A DNA stretch of 64,000 nt. It comes from Botryotinia globosa. Taxonomy: Eukaryota > Ascomycota > Leotiomycetes > Helotiales > Sclerotiniaceae. The stretch lies in contig RCSZ01000006.1 in NCBI GenBank assembly GCA_014898425.1, positions 1,116,001 to 1,180,000 of the forward strand, written 5' to 3'. Positions 46,621 to 58,199 of the stretch are shown piece by piece. Made by a program: the position numbers and the translations under genes. The stretch's first letter is position 1, and each line of letters starts with the position of its first letter. The notes under the pieces are model-generated. The model made no database searches and was not told the DNA's origin. It saw nothing but the letters and a program-made list of their open reading frames with translations.

Positions 46621-47783
46621 ATGTGTGTGACCTATGATCCGGACGGAGATCTGGTCCTACTTCTCACCCGAGTGGTAGAGCTGGGAGACACCAATGAAGG
46701 AGAGAAGCTGGGAGATTCAGCAAAGACAACAACAGAATCACGAGACTACTCGGAGGAGAATGATTCGACGGGTGAACCAAGCGCTAGCAGCGAAGATGTA
46801 CATATGTTAGTCTCGTCCAAGCACATGTGTCTTGCTTCTCCTGTCTTCAAAGCTATGCTTCAACACAGCAACTTCAAAGAAGGCCGAGAACTAGCTTCTG
46901 CCGGCAAAATTGAGATTTCCTTGCCTGACGATGACCCTGACGCATTTGCAATATTGATGTGCATTATTCATGGTCGGACAAGGAATGTTCCTCGTGAAAT
47001 CGATTTAGATCTCTTATCGAGGATCTCTACCCTGGTTGATAAGTATCAATTACATGAGGTAGTTGAAATTATGTCTGATAGATGGGTATCATTGCTTGAA
47101 GCCGAGTTGCCAGAGGAATTTACCGACGATTTACTTCCATGGCTTAGTATCTCTTGGGTATTTGAAAAGCCAAGTATCTTTAAAGAAGTTACTCGAATTG
47201 CAGAACGACAAAGTAATGGTAAGATTGGTGAGGACAGAGATGATATTCCTATACCAAATCGAGTTCTTGGTAAGATAGATTTTGCCCTTTCCCCTGAAGT
47301 TTTGAAGACATGACATGACTTAACACTAGTCAAGATGCAATCCAGGAACGAAGATTGACTGCAATAGCCGACGCCTATTTGATAGTCGAAACAATACTCA
47401 ATACAGGTAAACATCATTGCACCGCACCCCGTAAAGATTCCTTTGAATGTAGTGGCATGGTCCTTGGAACGCTCCTCCAGAGCTCTACCAAACTAGGCAT
47501 ATTTCCCGTGCCAGATCTCGCTGAGACCGATCTTACGTTCAACTATGTTGTTAACCAAATCCGCAAAGTGGAAGTGGTTGCTCTTTGCGATAAAATATCT
47601 CCATTCAAAAGTTTTGAATATCACCATTGGTCTACCCACGGTGTCAAACAGGCTATCGATACTGCGCTGGCGAATCTTGAGAAGAGGTTGTCCGGGTTAG
47701 ATATGGAGGATTTTAAGAAGGAGAAGAGAGTGCAGCCAAAGCTTAAGCTATCAGAAATAGTGAAGGCGAGTTGGGGACTATGA
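46621..47783 (+). CDS. BTB/POZ-type protein, paralogue 1 (365 aa)
   Basis: Two exons, 46621-47269 and 47335-47783, join in phase 1 (donor GTAAGA, acceptor CAAG), giving VL-DAIQERRLTAIADAYL. The fungal BTB-type fold is recognised by TYDPDGDLVLLL near the start, then after a disordered acidic insert VHMLVSSKHMCLASPVFKAM and FKEGRELASAGKIEISLPDD. It continues with a helical part, VDKYQLHEVVEIMSDRWVSL and WLSISWVF. Such proteins are numerous in filamentous fungi. BTB domains elsewhere act as dimerisation modules or Cul3 adaptors, but no function is known for this subgroup. It has a tandem paralogue 0.5 kb downstream on the same strand. Confidence 0.8.
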
Positions 47784-48264
47784 GACTTTCTTTCCTTAAT
47801 CACTATAATTCTCCAACCACACTTCAATTCAGTTTTCTCTTGTATTGACATGTTCCTCATCATATCTCAACCATTCAATCTACCAATTTCGAATGCATGA
47901 CTTGTAACTTCAAGTGCATGTATTTTTCCAAACCGCTCAACTGGAAATTCTCGACAACACAGACGGAAAAAACTGTCTTTCTTCTTCTCGAGCCTATATT
48001 GATTGCGTCCCTCAACTATATACAAATCCATATCCATATCCACCTCATCTTTAACTTCAGCTTCAGCTTTCTCAAATATCTAAAAACTTCTGTCCCATCC
48101 AAAACTCTGCAAAATTTTCGAAACCTGCAAGGCTCTGTATAATATCCATAACATCTCATAACATCTCGAATTCAGATTTAAATCTCTTCAAAAAGATAAT
48201 TCCTCGAGTATTCCCTTCTATCATTTACGTCTTTTAATTTGTGTTCGAAATCAAGCCGCTCACA
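47784..48264. other. intergenic between the BTB paralogues
   Basis: This 481 bp promoter/terminator interval has pyrimidine-rich stretches upstream of the second start. No other feature was seen. Confidence 0.5.
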
Positions 48265-49425
48265 ATGGCATCGGACACCCTCGACGTTCCAGAAAAACTC
48301 ATTTTCGACACCAAAGGGGATGTTCTCCTCATCTTTACTCAAGAATCCAAGAGTGATGCCGAAACCGAAACATCATCCAGTGAGTCCAGATCACGGAAGA
48401 GGAAAAGGTATGTAATTCTGTAATCGCATTCTGCCGTGCAGATCTGACTGTCAAGATAGTCCAGACGATGATTCGAAGACCATCACGATGCTTGTTTCCT
48501 CGAAACATTTAATACTTGCATCGCCAGTCTTCGACGCAATGATTGGCGATGCTAGGTTTAAAGAAGGGGCCGAGTTACTCGCGTGTGGAAAGGTTGAAAT
48601 TAAGCTGCCTGATGACGATCCTGATGCATTCGCAATCGTAGCAAATGTCATTCACCATCGCAACAAAATGGTTCCCGAAGAAATCAGCTTTCAGTCGTTC
48701 GTAAAAGTAGCAATCATTACAGAGAAATATCAAATATTTGGTGCGATGCGGTGGGTTTCAAAAGAATGGTTCGTCAATTTGCCTTGCTCCATTCACAATA
48801 AACTCGGTAATCTATATGCGCTCATCTTCACGTCATTGGTCTTTGGCAACGCCTGCGTGTTTGAGCGGCACACGCGGAGGGCAATTTTGCACTCTAAAGG
48901 TAATTTTGGTGCTAATATAAAGGATGACTATTACTTTCGCCCCTCAATCATTGGTAAGTTTAGCAAGATTGAACTAACGCACTATCGACTAACTTGATAT
49001 CAGATGCAATCAAGGCAGCCCGTACGCAAGCTTTGTCTGATATATTTAATGCGCTCAACAGTTTCATCAAGCGAGGAACTGAGCCTCTACCATATTGCGA
49101 CGACCGACACGATGTATGCGGGATCATGACTACTGGCTCTTTTCTAAGAAGTGTTAATATTGATATAGGTTGGCCACTTCCTCCTGCACCATATACCGGA
49201 ACCAATCTCTTCAATCTTCACAAATGCGTCTCCAAACTCAGTATTCGAACTTTGTGTGCAGAAAAGGGGAAATTCAGTGAACACGGAGGAACTTCAGTGC
49301 CTGGTCTAGGGTGCAAGAATCAGCAGATGTTCACCAAGATGGTCGAGGTGCAGATCAAGGAGCTCGAAAGAAAAATTGTTGGTTTGGATATCGAACAGTT
49401 CCAACGAAAAGTCCCAGCGAAATAG
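48265..49425 (+). CDS. BTB/POZ-type protein, paralogue 2 (352 aa)
   Basis: Three exons close in phase: 48265-48407, 48460-48953 and 49004-49425. The ATG at 48265 (MASDTLDVPEKLIFDTKGDV) is chosen; the frame continues upstream without ATG. It shares its layout with paralogue 1: a GDVLLIF strand, an acidic Ser-rich insert ending in RKRKR, then TMLVSSKHLILASPVFDAMI, FKEGAELLACGKVEIKLPDD and DPDAFAIVANVIHHR. Its last intron sits in the same place and phase as that of paralogue 1 (G-DAI... in both), which supports gene duplication. The C-terminal halves (GLDMEDF in one, GLDIEQF in the other) also align. It has one intron more than its neighbour, in the insert. Confidence 0.8.
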
Positions 49426-50360
49426 GATTTGACATTTTGTGACTAGCTCTCTACTTTAACAAATTGCGGCGAGAAGACGGTGAAAAGAGCATTTGGATGG
49501 TGGAAATCGATACGACATGAGTCTTCCCCTCGGTTCAACGAAATCCTGGTATCACATACACGGCATCTATCGCATGGGAACGAGTTGAGAGAAACATACA
49601 GCATCAGTTTACATCTATATTCACAAATAAAAGCGTGATCTATAGCGCCATGACACTACAACAACAGGATCAGCACGTTGCATGGAAGGGCAGATGAGGA
49701 GAATTAAAAACACAACCGGGTATCAACTTTCCAAATACGGCCTTGAGAATCATCACTTCTACCTCACGAATCTTCACTCTACTGTGGAACAACATTGCTG
49801 GGAACCATCATTGCAGATTATTAATCCGGAAAACATTTCACGCACAACACATCTTTATCAAAAATCTTTACATCTTTCCATATTTTTCCAGTTCCTACGC
49901 CAGATCAGAAAACGCAGCATATCTCTAAACACTGGGAGAATAGTCTGAATCAGATTCGTCTCATATGAAGTTGTTCCGAAACATCTTCAATATCCTTACA
50001 TATTGGCTTTCTATGCACCTGACTATATCTTTCTGGTAGCTTCGCGATGCTTTGCTCAACCAGTTATTAAGTATGCGATAGTAATACAATATCTTGATTT
50101 AATTCTTCTCTCCTCCTGTATCTTGAGGGCCTGAAACTTTATGATGTCGCTATGCTCGCCCATTCTTTGTTGTTCTAATCCCCTCATACTAACTTGGGCT
50201 TCTCATTTGGTCTTCTGAGATGCATGCAAGTGTAACTTTATCAAGATTCTAATGTCCAGCCCAAAGGTAGACCCCCATTACAAGACGAAATTCACACACA
50301 GATCTCAGTCACCATGAAGCGACATTTCAGGCTGTTGCATTTTCATTTACAAGTCATAAT
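49426..50360. other. intergenic, 935 bp
   Basis: This is 3' flank of the BTB pair and of the PhyH gene. No supported gene was found. Confidence 0.5.
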
Positions 50361-51493
50361 CTACAGCCTAGTAAAACCGCCCTCAGGTGGTTGCAACCAA
50401 TTCCTCTCATCATACACATTCTCCCCCTCGATAACATGAAACGTGTAAATAATTCTCCCCTTTTCGCTCGTATTCCTCTCACTCTTATGCAACAAATTTC
50501 CATGAATAAGCACCAAATCTCCCGCTTTAACTTCACCCATTACATAACTGCCTTCCTTTTCCTCTCCCTCTCCCTCTCCCTCTCCCTCTCCCTCTCCCTC
50601 TCCCTCTCCCTCTCCCTCTCCCTCTCCCTCTCCCTCTCCCTCTTTCTCTCTCTTCTCTAAACCCCTCGGGAAAATCTCCCCCTCATTCTCCACAAACTCC
50701 GTCCCCCCACCATCTTTTCTCCTAACAAACCTTTTCCCCACCCCCTCCCACTTATGACTCCCGGGCCAAAAACTCAAACATCCATTTTCCCTCGTCGCAT
50801 CTTCGAGCGCATACCAAAATCCCACTGCACTCGGCGGATCGGTATATAAAAATGTGGAATCTTGATGGGGAGGGACTGCGCCGCCAATTTCGGGGTTCTT
50901 GCAAATTATCATTGATTGCAAACATTTGGGTTGTTTGAAACCGAGGGATTGAGCGATGAGAGAGGGAGAGTGAGTGGCATTTGGAGAGAGAAGCGCGGCG
51001 AAAGGGGGGGAGAGTGAATGGAGGGCATGCCCGATTTTGTTTATGGAGAGGTGTTTGGGTTTTAGGAGTTCGCCTTTTGGGGAGAGTGCGTCTATTTACC
51101 TAGGTGTTAGTGATTGATAGTGAAGATTCAATTGAATCCAGCCAGGTTATATGAATCAAAAGAATTATATGAAGTGAACAATTCATGATCCAAAATACGA
51201 GTCAACATACCTTCTTCAAAGAAAAATCGTATCTTATCACCACTCTCCAAGAAATAGCTATCGCCAACATGTTCAACGTCATCTCCTTCCCCAGTACTAA
51301 ACTTCGTCATAGGATGATCGTCCAGCGAGAAATTGTTCAACATAGAATGAGTTTCGGATAGTAAGGAGGAAACTGTTTCTTGGGAGAGAGCTCCTGGGAT
51401 TATCAAATAGCCATCTTTGTTAAAGGTATCGAGCTGCTCCTTGGTGAGGCCTCTGGAAGCAGCAGGAGGCGGCGATGTACGAGAGGGGGACAT
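50361..51493 (-). CDS. phytanoyl-CoA dioxygenase (PhyH) family protein with Gly-Glu repeat
   Basis: PhyH enzymes are Fe(II)/2-oxoglutarate oxygenases. Two exons, 51493-51211 and 51091-50361, join in phase 1 (GTATGT donor, AATAG acceptor), giving FFFEED-ALSPKGELLKPK and 337 residues. The family start LDTFNKDGYLIIPGAL is present. The iron-binding H-x-D is in GAVPPHQDSTFLY. The distal His and the 2-oxoglutarate-binding Arg are likely in LVLIHGNLLHKSERN. FWYALEDATRENGCL and FWPGSHKW are typical. Within the loop between FPRGLEK and SYVMGEVKAGDLV the protein has a run of about 13 Gly-Glu pairs encoded by a hexanucleotide microsatellite. The insert falls before the distal His strand, probably in a surface loop. 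The substrate is unknown. Confidence 0.88.
50561..50643. repeat. (CCTCTC)n hexanucleotide repeat inside the PhyH coding region
   Basis: About 13-14 nearly perfect CCTCTC units, GAGAGG on the coding strand, encode alternating Gly and Glu. The unit is a multiple of three, so copy-number change keeps the frame. Confidence 0.95.
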
Positions 51494-51853
51494 TTTTGCT
51501 TTCGAATTGAGGGAATTGAGGGAATTGCTATTATTGAGAGAGTTGAAGGTTTAATAGGAAAGCTGGATGTGAGTTTAAGGAAAATGGATTCTCTTATCGA
51601 ATGACCACTCACTCTTCCTGCAAGATCTACAGCACCGGTAGCTGGTGATGTGAGGGAATCTTTTGTAAGGAAAAAGAGAAAACCCGCGGGATGTGTAATT
51701 ATCAACAAAGTCCCAAAAGAAATAACGTTTACGGGAAATGGCTTGGATAGTAGTGAGTGCGTGGCAAAACAAAATCATGAGAAATTCGTCTTTCCGGCCT
51801 CTTGAAAAAGGAAAAAAAGAACTTCTGAAGCACAAGATTCAAAAAAGAACAAT
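51494..51853. other. intergenic region upstream of the PhyH gene
   Basis: This is the promoter side of the PhyH gene and the 3' flank of the tRNA gene. On the minus strand the tRNA lies upstream, so the two are transcribed in the same direction. No other gene was seen. Confidence 0.5.
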
Positions 51854-51957
51854 TGGTCGCTGAGGGGTTCGAACCCTCGCATCTCTCGATAATGGTGATT
51901 TCAACCTCCTAGAAGGTGTCTTAAAACCATCGCCTTAGACCACTCGGCCAAACGACC
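51854..51957 (-). tRNA. tRNA-Leu (UAA), with intron
   Basis: On the minus strand the 5' acceptor arm GGTCGTT pairs with AGCGACC at the 3' end, followed by discriminator A. The D arm is GCC-GAGTGGTCTAA-GGC. The anticodon stem ATGGT pairs with ACCAT, and the loop begins TTTAAG, placing UAA at 34-36. A 22-nt intron starting ACACCTTC follows position 37. The long variable arm has an ATC/GAT stem (class II). The T arm is GAGGG-TTCGAAC-CCCTC. Leu is the only class II tRNA decoding UUA. The B box GGTTCGAAC and A box TGGCCGAGTGG are intact. Confidence 0.93.
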
Positions 51958-53803
51958 TGCTATGTTATGTTAGATGTCGGCATAAATTCAATTATTAAAC
52001 TAACGCATTTACATGACAGATCTTTCCTACACTTCCAGGTTAATCTCATTTCTAAAAATAATCCATCCTAGTGATGATAGCTATCTCACTTAAATATTTC
52101 TGGCCCTCCAAAAATCTGCTTTTCATCCATCGAATCTTTCACGGATTCTCAACTTTTGCGAAAACTCGAGCGAAACATTTTGATGCGAGGCAAAAAAGGG
52201 ACTAGTGCTGAAGCACCCCGTTGATATCACAATCATTACTACTATCCCAATCTTAAGGTCGAGGATTTTCCTGTTCTGTATGAGCCAGATACAACTTCGA
52301 TATTTAAATTATTCCTATCTTTATTACTTCTATCCACTCACTTATGGGCACCTCACTGAGGATATCATCTCTTAAAAGTACATCGTCGTGGCTTTCAACT
52401 AACGTTCTTGATACTATGGTGCGTAGGTTATTCGAACCATCGAAATGAGTGAACGCCTATACTTGTGGCTATCTATTATTTCAAGAAGAGTCATACATAC
52501 GTGTACTCAAACTTAATAGATGATATAGTTGTCACTTGGAAATCACATCTGCTCTTTCGGAACCAATTTGATCCCCTCGATCAGTATAGTAGCATTTATT
52601 GAACTGGAAAGACATTCTTTCCAAGGCTTCAAGATCCATTAAGCCAAGCCTCAAGGCAGACTGGCCCTCAGTTAGTTCTGAAGCTTACCTGGGCTCGTGA
52701 AAGAAGATTACTGCAATCGAGCTATCATCTGGAGTCTCAAAGCACACTTGCTTGATCTTCTCGTATGTTTCCTCGTACACTCTACATTGTGTTCTGTATG
52801 CTTCAATATGAATCACACCACGCCTTCCTTAGTTGTTTACGTGGCTATCTTCAGAAATTTGATCCTCCTTGGAATGAAGACTTCATGAAGTCATGAATTA
52901 TTCTTCGTGTATTCTTTGAAAGATCTGAATTTTGGGCTCGCTATATTTCTTTGATCGTTGGCGGAACTTTGCACTCCCCTGTTCAAGCTAGCATGATCTC
53001 GAAGTCGGAGCAGCTCAAGACAAAAAGAAATTCTTTAAGAAAAAATGTAGAAGAATTACTTTCTAGAATATCACTAGTCGGTGATATTTTTAAATGTCAG
53101 TTATGTTTCCGATTGGTTTGATCTTGAATGGTGTTTGGTATTGTGGCGACGCTATATTCGAAATGACCATTGACCCCTCCTCAGTGGTTTAGCTTTTAAG
53201 TGAGTAATACTTGCCTTTTGAGTCTATATTATTACGTAGCCAGATGTTTCCTTGCTACAATGCATAAGAAAAGGCTTCTCCAACCCAGGTCGCTTTGGGA
53301 TTGGAATATAAACTACCTCCTGGGTGCAAATATAGCATAAACATAAACTGCGATCTCTATTTGCTGAAGCTGCGGTATTTACCGCATCACAGTCTTTGTT
53401 ACCTTCCACTTGTGGCTCTGGGCATATCTTCATCTAAGTATCTCATTTGCTCAGCTCAAGTCCTTCCGAACTTCAAGTGTTTTAGTTCATGGAGTGCCTC
53501 ATATCTGCGATTGTTTATCATGGCACTGATCGCATTGTGTACCATATGGCGGTCTTTGCTTTGATATTTCGTGGGTAATGGCGAAACATGCCATTGCGGT
53601 GCTATCCGTCGCTGAATCAAAATAGCTTTTCGATGTTCGATTTCCTCAAAGAACTCGATTTTGGTGAGAGTTCATACGCATATACATACTGGACTGACTT
53701 ACCTACAATTTTTTTGGATTATAGTATTCTGTAAATAAATGACTGGAACGTCTACTTCTGGATCTAATTCTCGGCCAAAGCTGTTCAAATTTTGATTTGA
53801 AAA
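51958..53803. other. 1.85 kb intergenic region
   Basis: No supported coding region was found. A perfect 8-bp inverted repeat with a 6-nt loop (AATATCAC...GTGATATT) lies at 53067-53088. It may be a terminator-like or chance hairpin. Confidence 0.5.
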
Positions 53804-55356
53804 ATGGCTGTTACTCCGATCCAGTCCCTCGTCTCAAGTCTACCCCCAGAGGTTCTTGCAAAGGTCCCAGCTATCGCTGCTCCCCTCGGTGTCACCTCAA
53901 ACTTGGTCAATCCAACAAGTAGAGGGTGGATACTCGCCATTGTCAGTTCTATATTGGCTGGCCTTATGATAATATGTTACGCCATTCGAGTTTATACACG
54001 ATTGGCTATTCAGCGGAAAGTAACGTGGTGTGATTGTCAGTTGCTCGTTGTCCTTTCAAAGATCCATTCGAACTAAATATATATTAGTCACTCTACTTAT
54101 AGGTTTCGTACGTATCAGTCCTTTGGTCATTTGGCTCTAGTATTGATTCACCAGTAGCTTAGCGCTTTGGTGGTCTATATCGATGTTCTAATATGTACGT
54201 ATACCTAAAATTATTACGCATGAATCAAGCATCAATTAATCATCCAAAAGCTGTCACTGGAGATGGTATTGTTGGTATTCACTCGTGGGATATCTCCTTG
54301 TTGCGTCTATTCAGTCGGCGAAATTTGATAGTATGTATTCTTCTTCCCTTACCTGCAACCTTTGATGCTTTAAGATCAGTTCTCACATCAATTAGGCTCT
54401 TTACATAGGTACTTGGATGGTCTATTTTGCTCTAGGCTTCGTGAAGTTTTCTCTCTTTCTTATGTATCTTGAGATATTTGTAGGGTTACAATGGATGAAA
54501 ATCTGTGTGTACATTGGTGCTACGCTTTCTTCCCTATTTTATCTCGCTATTACGGTCGCCCAATTTTATCTGGCGACGCCTTTCAATGGCGAAACATGGA
54601 AATCACATATAGTCTCAGCCCGCACACTCAAAGCGATTACCTTTTCCGTTCCCGCGGCCGCTATGGGGTTGGCTATTGATGTTTATCTCTTCATCTTGCC
54701 CTTTATTGCTGTTGTTCGATTGCATCTGCCAATGCGGAAGCGAATACCTGCTATGATGATGTTTAGTGTGGGATTACTGTGAGTGTAGCCCTACTATTCT
54801 AGATTCCATACCTGACATGTGAGTAATAATAGCGCCTGCATGGGATCTGCGTTGAGCATATATTACCGGATGCGGTTTAATCGAACTGACGATATGGGTT
54901 GGAATCTTCTCAATTGCAATTTAGTATTGTGGGTATCTTCTTTCTATCCGAATAATCTGCTATAGAAGACGAAGCTAACAGGGAAAAAGTAATGTCGACC
55001 TAGATATCGGTATTATGTTATGCTGTTTCCTACCCATGCGTCTGTTTCTCCGCACATACCGAAACACGTTTTCAAGTGTAGCTGTCACTCTCGCATCTTG
55101 TCTACGCTGTAGATTAGAACTATCAAAATCAAGCGCTCATATCACGAATTCCACACATGAATCAAGACAAGAATCTGCTATTACTAGACCGGCACCAACA
55201 AAAGCTCTGGGTCGTAATCTTTATCCAAATCTTGATATGACGAGCCCTTCAGATTTTGAAGGTAGTGTCTTGAGCAGTAAATCTTGTAGAGGCACGAGCA
55301 CACAACCGGCTGGCGAAAATACTTTTTCCATCGCTACTCATGAGCTTCGACAGTAG
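53804..55356 (+). CDS. rhodopsin-like seven-helix fungal membrane protein (408 aa)
   Basis: This belongs to the large fungal family of rhodopsin-like integral membrane proteins, related in layout to PTH11-type receptors. Their ligands are unknown. Seven exons close in phase: 53804-54035, 54088-54107, 54158-54194, 54251-54330, 54396-54778, 54833-54932 and 54982-55356. Helix 1 is GWILAIVSSILAGLMIICYA, then YTRLAIQRKVTWCDFTLL. The G-x-G-x-H-x-WD motif of the family appears as GIVGIHSWDI. Further helices are WMVYFALGFVKFSLFLMYLE, GATLSSLFYLAITVAQFYLA, FSVPAAAMGLAIDVYLFILP and MMMFSVGLLACMGSALSIYY. The last conserved part is LDIGIMLCCFLPMRLFLRTY. A Ser-rich cytosolic tail follows. The many small exons make the middle boundaries less certain than the ends. 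Confidence 0.8.
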
Positions 55357-56363
55357 GCTTGAAATCGATGTTCGAAAGAGCAAAGAGGAGAGTTAGCATT
55401 TACGGAGGGAGATAGTTAAATGATTATCAATCCTGTTTTGAATGGCCAGAATGAGGTTATACACGAGAAGAGGGAAAAGAAAAACAGATGGCATGTTCAT
55501 TTAAAATATGGTTTCTAAAAGTTTTTGTGCAAGAGCAGAGTGAGCTTATTAGAACGTGAAGATTTGACCTTGAAAGAAAAGCATGTTCGACTTGGAAATT
55601 TAGAGGCACAGAAGTATGGTGATGCAGAATGTTTGTAGAGAGTAATAGAGAATGTCGAACAGCCATGTAATAATATGAAGAAACAAAGCTGACTGCCTAC
55701 TATGACTGTTTCTCACTAATTTTGAAGTGACTATCCTTCCGTCTGATACCGACACGAATAAAGCAGGTTTCCTCAACGAAAGCCTTTTGCACATCATCAC
55801 ATCTTTTTGAGATCTGCTCTCATACAACCAGAATCCCTCAACATGATACCAATAGGTAATTGAGACAATAAGGACATCCGAGAAGTATCAAAGACACCAG
55901 GCCTTTTCTCTACTATTTGATACCCCCAACCCTACTTTCTCCTGACAAAGACACATCGTCATTCAACGAGACAACCAGAAAACCTTAAACAGAGCGAATG
56001 AAGCAAAGAAATCATAGCTGTGAAAAAAAGCGGCGATTTGCAAAAGTAATGGGGTCAAAAGGAGCCGTGTTGCAAAGTGTGATGTAATGAAAGGGCAGGC
56101 AATCCTCTTCGCAAGATTCGCAAAGACCAGGGAAGCACGAAGAAGTTTATGAGGGTGAGACTGCTGCAATAAGGATGCTGCTGCGAGATAGGGACAGGAA
56201 CACAGTCTCATGCTTTAAACTAATGCGGGGGGGATGGTAAATCGTGATGTCGCGCTCTATGCAATAATTTGTTGTTGTGCAAGAGACGTGATCGGTCTAT
56301 GGCTCATTCTCAGTGGAACTGAATAGAGAATGAGTAATAAAATACATACTGCTAGAGATCAAC
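55357..56363. other. convergent intergenic region, about 1.0 kb
   Basis: No supported gene was found; only short frames occur. Confidence 0.5.
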
Positions 56364-57101
56364 TCAGTCGTCGCCCGCTCTCCTCCAAAAATCGCTATCA
56401 TTATCAATGTCATAATTATCGACGCTATAATCATCATCATCATCATCGTCCTGAGGAGGATCAAGCCATTGATAAACGTCGTTGGGATCGTCATCCGATT
56501 TTGTGTTTTCCGTAGTTTTGATAGTCCATCCGTGATTCATCATTTCCCTCCTGATATAATCACCCGGTCCCTCCTCATACAAGTTGACAGTAATATTTTG
56601 TAGGGAAGGAATGGCTCTGAAGTGAGAATTGACTAAACCCAAAGCCTCCGCAACAACATTAAGATTATCAAGTTCATCGAGCCTAGTTTGCCAAGCATTG
56701 GTGCTTTCTAAATCGGTTTCAAGCGTAATCAAACTGGTACAGTCGTTTTGGGTTTTCGATAAGCCCTGAAAGTCGTGGACTTCAAGCTCAATATTTGAGG
56801 GTTCAAGATCGTAGAATTCCGGGAAGGTGATGACAATACATCGTATAGAGCTGGCATTGATAGGAACAATCTTATTGAGAAACTCTTGAGCATTGCACAG
56901 GGCGAATTCGAAGATATTCTGCGCGTAAAATACTGACATGGCTTCACCGTAGATAGTCCTACATGTGAAAAGTAGGCCCCGAGTCAAATTCCTGGTTAGG
57001 AATCGCAGCTGGGAGTCTATCTCGATAGAGAATTTATACACCAAAAGCTCCTCATATATCTTGTTGCGAAGCTCCCTGGGGAGGCTGAGAATGCTGGTCA
57101 T
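56364..57101 (-). CDS. F-box/2EXR-like fungal protein (245 aa)
   Basis: A single exon starts at ATG 57101 (MTSILSLPRELRNKIYEELL). The frame continues upstream to a GTG but without ATG. The LPRELRNKIYE start, followed by LLFTCRTIYGEAMSVFYAQN, is the N-terminal helix pair and CR-IY-E segment of a widespread family of fungal proteins similar to F-box/2EXR modules. The middle has LTLETDLEST-type strand patches. The C-terminus is very acidic, with an Asp run (DPPQDDDDDDDYS) encoded by an ATC-type repeat near 56430-56450. The function is unknown. Confidence 0.75.
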   Translation of the reverse strand: MTSILSLPRELRNKIYEELLVYKFSIEIDSQLRFLTRNLTRGLLFTCRTIYGEAMSVFYAQNIFEFALCNAQEFLNKIVPINASSIRCIVITFPEFYDLEPSNIELEVHDFQGLSKTQNDCTSLITLETDLESTNAWQTRLDELDNLNVVAEALGLVNSHFRAIPSLQNITVNLYEEGPGDYIRREMMNHGWTIKTTENTKSDDDPNDVYQWLDPPQDDDDDDDYSVDNYDIDNDSDFWRRAGDD

Positions 57102-58199
57102 TCTTTCAGAAGCGGTTGCAGTGTGCGTTTGAGGCCTCCTACGCTCACTGTGACACACAATCGAGATCCTTTTTCTCACGAGTTGTCGATTGCAGACACA
57201 ATGCAGAGTCGACTAATGCCAAATATTTTGTTGGGAAGTTGATTGCCAGGTCAGAGTTGAGAAGAAAACCAGTCCATTACCTTTCCACCGCTTAAGAAAA
57301 CAAACAAGCAGTCAGCGTTGCATCAGCCACAAGCCTCACTTCTTGTACGACCTCCCGTCATCCTGTACAACCAACCCGATGGATTTGTCTGAATTCATTA
57401 GCTTATCTATCCTGATGACCTACCCGTCCTTGTATCATCACACAACTTTACGGTTACTATTCAAGGCACACGTTAACAAGCACTGAGTAACACTTTCCAT
57501 GCATTAAACCGTAACCTCGGGATCTCTCATTACCTCCTTTCTCTATCTGCCCCCAGTTATCGTGATCGCAAGCCCGCAAGCCAGGAAAAGAAAACTTGTA
57601 TCCCATTCCGTGGCTGTGAAGTTGTCTAACCTACCTATGTGCACATTTCTTAGAGATGATTGAAGAGAGCCGAGGAGCAAATACTTGTGCTAACTTGTAA
57701 AAATGTAAGAGATGCTAATTACTCAAAGGAAAGGCCGAGGCTATCTGCCCATCAAGCCAGATGTTCCAATAATTGGCCTCTAATCTCTTGAAAACCTCAG
57801 TATGGTAACCTGATATGATGAGCGACGAGTAACTGCATATGTCAGTGAGCCCCTAAATAAGCTTCGGCGCTATCATGGATTCAATGCATGAGCTAATGCA
57901 AGGAACTGAGATATAATTAAGATGAGAAGCATGCTTTCATTGACCTAACTCCTAGTTTGTAACCATCAATTCATATTAATCCAACCAAATTCAGTCCATC
58001 AATCGTATACGCATAGATTCATACAGCCGCTCTCAAAATGCCCAAATGCGATCCACCCAAATCAAGAGGCCTTGGGAAGTCTTTCTTGCAGACATTCCAT
58101 GTTGTTGCCAAAAGTATAGATACCGAGAGAATTAAATTCGAAACGTCATAGCCATGTCAATGTATCACGACTTTGTTGCAGAGTTGCCCCCAAGTAGAA
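57102..58199. other. intergenic region, 1.1 kb
   Basis: This lies between two minus-strand genes. No supported feature was found. Confidence 0.5.
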
